8,889 bases of DNA from Acidobacteriaceae bacterium (GTDB lineage Bacteria > Acidobacteriota > Terriglobia > Terriglobales > Acidobacteriaceae). The notes under the pieces are model-generated. The model did not search any database, was not told the origin of the DNA, and worked only from the letters and a program-made list of their open reading frames with translations. The stretch is taken from positions 1-8,889 of the forward strand of contig PLST01000196.1 in NCBI GenBank assembly GCA_003164255.1, written 5' to 3'. A program made the translations under genes and the position numbers. Positions within the stretch are counted from its first letter, which is position 1. Every line of letters starts with the position of its first letter. This document shows, in pieces, positions 5,302 through 8,889 of this stretch.

Positions 5302-7815
5302 ATGAACTCGGTCGATCAAAAACTATCGAGTTCAGACGCTTCCGCGGCGGAAGTTCGTCGACTGCTGAAAGAGAATGCTCGTTTGCGAAGCCTCTTGATT
5401 GCGCATGGCATACCCATTCCAGAGGCAGCACAGCCAACTTTGGATCATCCTCAAGCCTCGAATTCTGCGCCTGAGGCCCAGAAGCCGGGAATAGCTACAG
5501 CGGAGCAGCGAATCGCGTTGTTTCGCACCCTCTTCCGTGGCCGTGAAGATATCTATGCCATTCGTTGGGAAAATAATGACGGGCGTTCTGGATACATGCC
5601 CAAAGCGGATCGAGACTGGAAGTCCTTTCTGAGTGCAAAAGATGAAGATCGCAAAAAGGTCGATCGCCTGACGCGAACATATTGGCCGCTCACCGATGAA
5701 GTCATTCACGGGCATCTTGTCGGTGAACAGACGGTTGGGATCTATCCGCTTCTGCAGGATGAGACATGCTGGCTGCTAGCGGTCGATTTCGACAAGAAAG
5801 CATGGCAGGAAGACATTGCTGCATTTCTCACCGCCTGCAGCGAACTGAGCGTGCCAGCGGCATTGGAACGCTCACGATCAGGGAAGGGTGGCCATGTTTG
5901 GATATTTTTTGAACGAGCAATCCCCGCTTCAACTGCAAGAAAACTTGGCTGTGTAATCCTGACTCTAACCATGGAATCCCGCCACCAGCTAGGGCTAGAC
6001 TCTTATGATCGCTTGTTTCCTAACCAGGACACCATGCCCAAAGGCGGGTTTGGCAACCTGATAGCTCTTCCGCTGCAAAAGATTCCACGAGCAAACAAGA
6101 ACAGCGTTTTTGTTGATGCAGAGTTCCGACCATATCCGGATCAATGGGAGTTTTTGGCAAGCGTCAAGAGAATGTCTGCTGACGCCGTCGAAGCTGTGGT
6201 GCTGGAAGCGCAAAAGCGCGGAGACCTCCTCGGTGTCAGAATCAACAATGCCGAAGATGAGGACGTTGATCCTTGGGCATTGCCTCCGTCAAAGGCAAGA
6301 GCGGAACGCGAAATCCCTGGGCCTTTCCCGGCGCAGATGCAAATTGTCCGGTCGAATCTTGTTTATGTAGAAAAAAATGGGCTACCTTCCGCGATGTTGA
6401 ATAGGCTGCTACGCCTGGCAGCTTTTCAGAATCCTGAGTTCTATAAAGCCCAGGCCATGCGTCTTCCAACCTACGATAAGCCACGGGTCATCGCATGTGG
6501 CGAAGATGTCGCCAATTACATCGCGTTGCCGCGCGGTTGTATTGCCGAGGTCAAGCAGCTATTTGAAGCACACCACATCAAACCAGTGATCCGTGATGAG
6601 CGGTTCACTGGCCGTCCGATAGACGTGAACTTCTCAGGACAACTGCGCCCGGCGCAACTCGATGCTGCCATTGCGATCGCCGAATACGACGACGGGATTC
6701 TCTGCGCTCCTACTGCTTTTGGAAAGACCGCTTTGGCAGCTTGGATGATTGCACAGCGGAAAGTGAACACTCTCGTGCTGGTCCATCGGCAGCAATTGCT
6801 CGATCAATGGCAGGCACGATTAGCGATGTTCCTCGACCTCCCGGCAAAGTCAATAGGACAAATTGGCGGCGGCAAGAATGATCCGAGTGGATGCGTAGAC
6901 GTTGCCATCATTCAGAGCAGTCACGACAAAGCCGGAGTGAAAGACTTCGTCGCTGAATACGGTCAGGTCATTGTGGATGAGTGCCACCACCTGTCCGCCT
7001 TTACCTTTGAGCAAGTGCTGAAGCAAGTGAAAGCGAAATATGTGCTTGGCCTGACCGCGACTCCTGAGCGCAAGGACGGGCATCATCCCATCATCTATAT
7101 GCAGTGCGGTCCGATACGATACAAGCTCAGCGCCCGTTCAATGACTGCTTCCTCACCATTTGAGCATGAAGTAATCCCGCGCCTGACAGAGTTTTGTGTT
7201 CCTCCCGAGCAGGCTGACACGACGATTCAGGAATTGTACGCTGGTCTTGTCGATGACAATGCCCGCAATGAATTGATCGTCGGCGATCTGCTGCACGCCG
7301 TAGAAGCTGGATGTTCACCACTGCTGCTGACTGCCAGAACCGAACATCTCAAGTTCTTTGAGACAGCGCTCGATGGAAGGGTTGAAAACGTATTTGTACT
7401 TAAAGGCGGCATGGGAAAGAAACAACGGAGGTCGATTGCGGATGCATTGGCAGCCGTGCCAGAGGGGAATCCAAGAGTGATCCTGGCAACGGGAAGTTAC
7501 ATAGGAGAGGGCTTTGACGATGCTCGCCTTGATTCCCTGTTTCTGGCAATGCCCATTTCATGGAAGGGTACGTTGCAGCAGTACGTCGGGCGCCTTCATC
7601 GGCTTCACGATGCGAAGCGCGTTGTCCGGGTTTACGACTATGTCGATTCCAAAGTCCTCATGCTGGCAAGGATGTACGCGCGCCGGTTAAAAGGTTATAG
7701 TGCCATCGGCTATCGGATCTGCAATTCGCCCTATGAGGCGTTTCGTATGGAACGGCAAACAACGGGGCTGAATAGACCGGACCCGGATACTGTCGAAGGG
7801 CATGGAGAAATATGA
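5302..7815 (+). CDS. TOTE conflict-system AEP primase fused to SF2 helicase
   Basis: An 837-aa protein from ATG 5302, chosen because GGAG (5292-5295) lies six bases upstream and because the family's N-terminal coiled coil follows soon after. The frame is open from ATG 5191, which would add 37 residues. Residues 18-32 (VRRLLKENARLRSLL) are the coiled coil. Residues about 70-300 are an archaeo-eukaryotic primase domain of the TOTE type: LFRTLFRGREDIYAIRW, the metal-binding DFD (D162, D164), SGKGGHVW (193-200) and NQDTMPKGGFGN (241-252). A linker with RLLRLAAFQNPEFYKAQAMRL follows. The SF2 helicase covers about 440-780. Its motifs are Walker A PTAFGKT (470-476), Ia LVLVHRQQLLDQW, II DECHH (559-563), III LTATPER (584-590), V IGEGFDDARLD (734-744) and VI QYVGRLHR (760-767). 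The primase may synthesise or sense nucleic-acid primers while the helicase translocates on foreign DNA or RNA; this function is inferred from the conflict-system assignment. It overlaps the next gene by 14 nt. I recognise no nuclease domain. Confidence 0.88.
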   Translation: MNSVDQKLSSSDASAAEVRRLLKENARLRSLLIAHGIPIPEAAQPTLDHPQASNSAPEAQKPGIATAEQRIALFRTLFRGREDIYAIRWENNDGRSGYMPKADRDWKSFLSAKDEDRKKVDRLTRTYWPLTDEVIHGHLVGEQTVGIYPLLQDETCWLLAVDFDKKAWQEDIAAFLTACSELSVPAALERSRSGKGGHVWIFFERAIPASTARKLGCVILTLTMESRHQLGLDSYDRLFPNQDTMPKGGFGNLIALPLQKIPRANKNSVFVDAEFRPYPDQWEFLASVKRMSADAVEAVVLEAQKRGDLLGVRINNAEDEDVDPWALPPSKARAEREIPGPFPAQMQIVRSNLVYVEKNGLPSAMLNRLLRLAAFQNPEFYKAQAMRLPTYDKPRVIACGEDVANYIALPRGCIAEVKQLFEAHHIKPVIRDERFTGRPIDVNFSGQLRPAQLDAAIAIAEYDDGILCAPTAFGKTALAAWMIAQRKVNTLVLVHRQQLLDQWQARLAMFLDLPAKSIGQIGGGKNDPSGCVDVAIIQSSHDKAGVKDFVAEYGQVIVDECHHLSAFTFEQVLKQVKAKYVLGLTATPERKDGHHPIIYMQCGPIRYKLSARSMTASSPFEHEVIPRLTEFCVPPEQADTTIQELYAGLVDDNARNELIVGDLLHAVEAGCSPLLLTARTEHLKFFETALDGRVENVFVLKGGMGKKQRRSIADALAAVPEGNPRVILATGSYIGEGFDDARLDSLFLAMPISWKGTLQQYVGRLHRLHDAKRVVRVYDYVDSKVLMLARMYARRLKGYSAIGYRICNSPYEAFRMERQTTGLNRPDPDTVEGHGEI
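5339..5353. repeat. 15-base palindrome near the start of the TOTE gene
   Basis: CTTCCGC-G-GCGGAAG is a perfect 7-bp inverted repeat around one base, 37 nt after the ATG at 5302. It could be an operator or an mRNA hairpin affecting early translation. Chance is quite possible at this length. Confidence 0.4.
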
Positions 7816-8200
7816 CGCTGAAGCAAGGCACGCGCGCGGGGGCCACGTGGATATTCGCAAGCTGAAACGGAAGCCGGAAGCCAACCTTCTATCCCTCAGC
7901 AAGGCGAGACTAGAGGCGCTGATCGAGGAAGCCGTGGTCGATGCTTACGGTGACGAAGAACAGACCGGCGGCTTCTTTATGATGATTGAGGAGCACCTTG
8001 CTCTGTCCTTCTCGGTGAGCATCCTGGGCGTTGAGGCAGTTGTGGAAAAGGTGGACATGACGCGCGATGGTCGAATTGCGGTCTGCAAGCGAGACGGAGT
8101 CAAGCAGAGGATTGAAATCCTCGATCTTCCGTTGCCCAAGCCAATACCGGCGGGCGCGGAATGGATTGCGGCATACAGCCATTGGCGCAGAGGGTTCTAA
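7802..8200 (+). CDS. CcbP-like (calcium-binding) domain protein, TOTE operon partner
   Basis: A 132-aa protein from ATG 7802, which lies inside the end of the primase-helicase gene (14-nt overlap, different frame), so the two are one transcript. The start is uncertain: GAAGG at 7795-7799 is very close to the ATG, and GTG 7847 (codon 16) with GGGGG a few bases upstream is an alternative giving about 117 aa. The body has a helix with many acidic residues (LIEEAVVDAYGDEEQTGGFFMMIEEHL, residues 40-66), then a beta-rich part (LGVEAVVEKVDMTRDGRIAVCKRDGVKQRIEILDLPLP) and an aromatic C-terminus. This pattern resembles the CcbP family, first known as a calcium-binding protein of cyanobacteria. Calcium binding here is inferred, not shown. 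It may act as a regulatory or sensor subunit of the conflict system. Confidence 0.65.
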   Translation: MEKYDAEARHARGGHVDIRKLKRKPEANLLSLSKARLEALIEEAVVDAYGDEEQTGGFFMMIEEHLALSFSVSILGVEAVVEKVDMTRDGRIAVCKRDGVKQRIEILDLPLPKPIPAGAEWIAAYSHWRRGF

Positions 8201-8889
8201 GTGAGCGAATACCAGTATTACGACTTCAAAGCAATTGATCACGCGCTGACTAAGACCCAGATGGCCGCCCTTCGCGACCTCTCCACGCGCGCGGTGATTA
8301 CCTCGACGAGTTTTACGAATCATTACGAGTGGGGAGACTTGAAAGCCGACCCGCTCAAACTCTTGGAAAAGCATTTCGACGCGTTTGTCTATGTGGCAAA
8401 TTGGGGGACGCGAGAATTCCATCTTCGCTTGCCGCAGGAACTGGTGGACTTCGAACATCTAAAGTCGATCCTGCCAAGCGAGGCCGCGAGTGTGCGGAGT
8501 GCCGGACAGTTCGTGATTATCAGCTTTGAAAGTGAAGTTGAGTCCGACGACGAATGGGATGATGGCACTGGCTGGATGGGATCGTTGATTTCCCTGCGCT
8601 CCGATCTGCTTCGGGGGGATCTTCGCTGCCTGTATCTCGGATGGCTGCATAGCGTGGAGTGTCACGAATTCTCTGAAGATAAGCTGGAGCCCCCGGTGCC
8701 AGCCGGCCTGCAGGAATTGTCAGCGCCCCTTGATTCGTTGATCGAATTTCTTGGAATCGATGAGGGTCTTGTCGAAGTTGCATCCTCCGCTTCTGCGCCC
8801 TTGAAAGCAGAGCCTTCGCGCAAGGAACTTGCAACCTGGGTTCGGGGCTTGCCTGCGAATGAAAAGGATGACCTGCTCGCCGACTTTCT
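8201..8889 (+). CDS. Uncharacterised TOTE-operon protein (partial, 3' end outside the window)
   Basis: A frame open from GTG 8201 to the window edge (229 full codons). The GTG directly follows the TAA of the CcbP-like gene, in the same frame. AGAGG at 8189-8193, seven bases upstream, supports this start. The protein begins MSEYQYYDFKAIDHALTKTQMAALRDLSTRAVITSTSFTNHYEWGDLKADP. Then come a hydrophobic-aromatic core (FDAFVYVANWGTREFHLRLP, about 59-78), an acidic patch (E114-D121, ESDDEWDD) and LRCLYLGWLHSVE. The LEPPVPAGLQELSAPL segment leads to a probably helical, more variable tail. I see no catalytic motif, zinc-binding cluster, signal peptide or membrane span. I have a recollection of similar proteins starting MSEYQYYEF in other bacteria as conserved hypotheticals, but cannot confirm it here. 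Its position makes it a third component of the operon; its function is unknown. Confidence 0.8.
   Translation, partial: MSEYQYYDFKAIDHALTKTQMAALRDLSTRAVITSTSFTNHYEWGDLKADPLKLLEKHFDAFVYVANWGTREFHLRLPQELVDFEHLKSILPSEAASVRSAGQFVIISFESEVESDDEWDDGTGWMGSLISLRSDLLRGDLRCLYLGWLHSVECHEFSEDKLEPPVPAGLQELSAPLDSLIEFLGIDEGLVEVASSASAPLKAEPSRKELATWVRGLPANEKDDLLADF

Larger units (their letters stand above)
4515..8889. mobile_element. Left end of a probable tRNA-Glu-integrated genomic island (right end outside the window)
   Basis: The element is inferred from three things: the tRNA-Glu 3' fragment at its left edge, an excisionase-like HTH gene as the first gene inside it, and a conflict-system operon as cargo. 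The fragment runs on the minus strand with its CCA to the left, so the broken 5' side, and therefore the inserted DNA, lies to the right. No integrase, relaxase, phage structural gene or second att copy is seen before the window ends, so its size and type (ICE, satellite, prophage or degenerate island) cannot be told. Confidence 0.6.

Noticed and set aside
6574..6600. HxKxxxxD (HIKPVIRD) in the TOTE protein, resembling a phospholipase D nuclease motif
   Set aside because: Only one copy is present, the expected downstream Gly/Ser-x-x-Asn part is absent, and it sits in the linker just before the helicase where a PLD fold is not otherwise apparent.
7910..8458. 182-codon minus-strand open frame over the CcbP-like gene and its neighbour
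   Set aside because: Both plus-strand genes are supported by ribosome-binding sites and operon spacing. The minus-strand product shows no domain and spans the junction of two genes.
1..8889. CRISPR arrays, insertion sequences, rRNA genes or riboswitches
   Set aside because: No regularly spaced repeats, transposase motifs or terminal inverted repeats, rRNA segments or recognisable riboswitch cores were seen on reading both strands.

Overview
The window looks like chromosomal DNA of a soil bacterium, most probably an acidobacterium (Acidobacteriota, Terriglobia-like). This is inferred from a tandem pair of exported DUF3857/transglutaminase-like proteins and moderate GC content, not from any marker gene, so it is tentative. 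The left half looks like ordinary chromosome and the right half like the end of an integrated element. The boundary between them is a 3' half of tRNA-Glu at 4471-4514.

Left half (1-4470). The first 69 bases may hold the last 22 codons of a gene entering from the left. A leader region follows, with a strong UUCG hairpin and a possible promoter. Two exported proteins of almost equal length (667 and 670 aa) are then encoded as a translationally coupled pair, the stop of the first overlapping the start of the second by one base. Both show the DUF3857 plus transglutaminase-like layout. The second keeps a Cys-His-Asp triad (C344, H385, D417). The first has Ser350 and Asp393 where the Cys and His should be, so it is probably a non-enzymatic partner or scaffold.

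Boundary (4471-4514). On the minus strand lies an exact-looking 3' half of tRNA-Glu(TTC): CCA, discriminator, acceptor 3' strand, complete T arm, variable loop, anticodon-stem 3' strand and anticodon loop. There is no 5' half. This is the usual scar at the far end of an element that integrated into a tRNA gene. Its orientation puts the element to the right, and predicts an intact tRNA-Glu and probably an integrase beyond the right edge.

Right half (4515-8889). A small excisionase-like HTH protein (4797-5120) is the first gene inside the element. A tight three-gene operon follows, running off the right edge: (i) an 837-aa protein with an N-terminal coiled coil, a TOTE-type archaeo-eukaryotic primase (AEP) domain and an SF2 helicase; (ii) a 132-aa CcbP-like, probably calcium-binding protein, overlapping it by 14 nt; (iii) a GTG-started protein (8201 onward, incomplete) that begins directly after the TAA of gene (ii), in the same frame. 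I interpret the operon as a TOTE-type biological-conflict (defence) module carried by a tRNA-borne genomic island. The primase-helicase would act on invading nucleic acid, and the two small partners have no established role.
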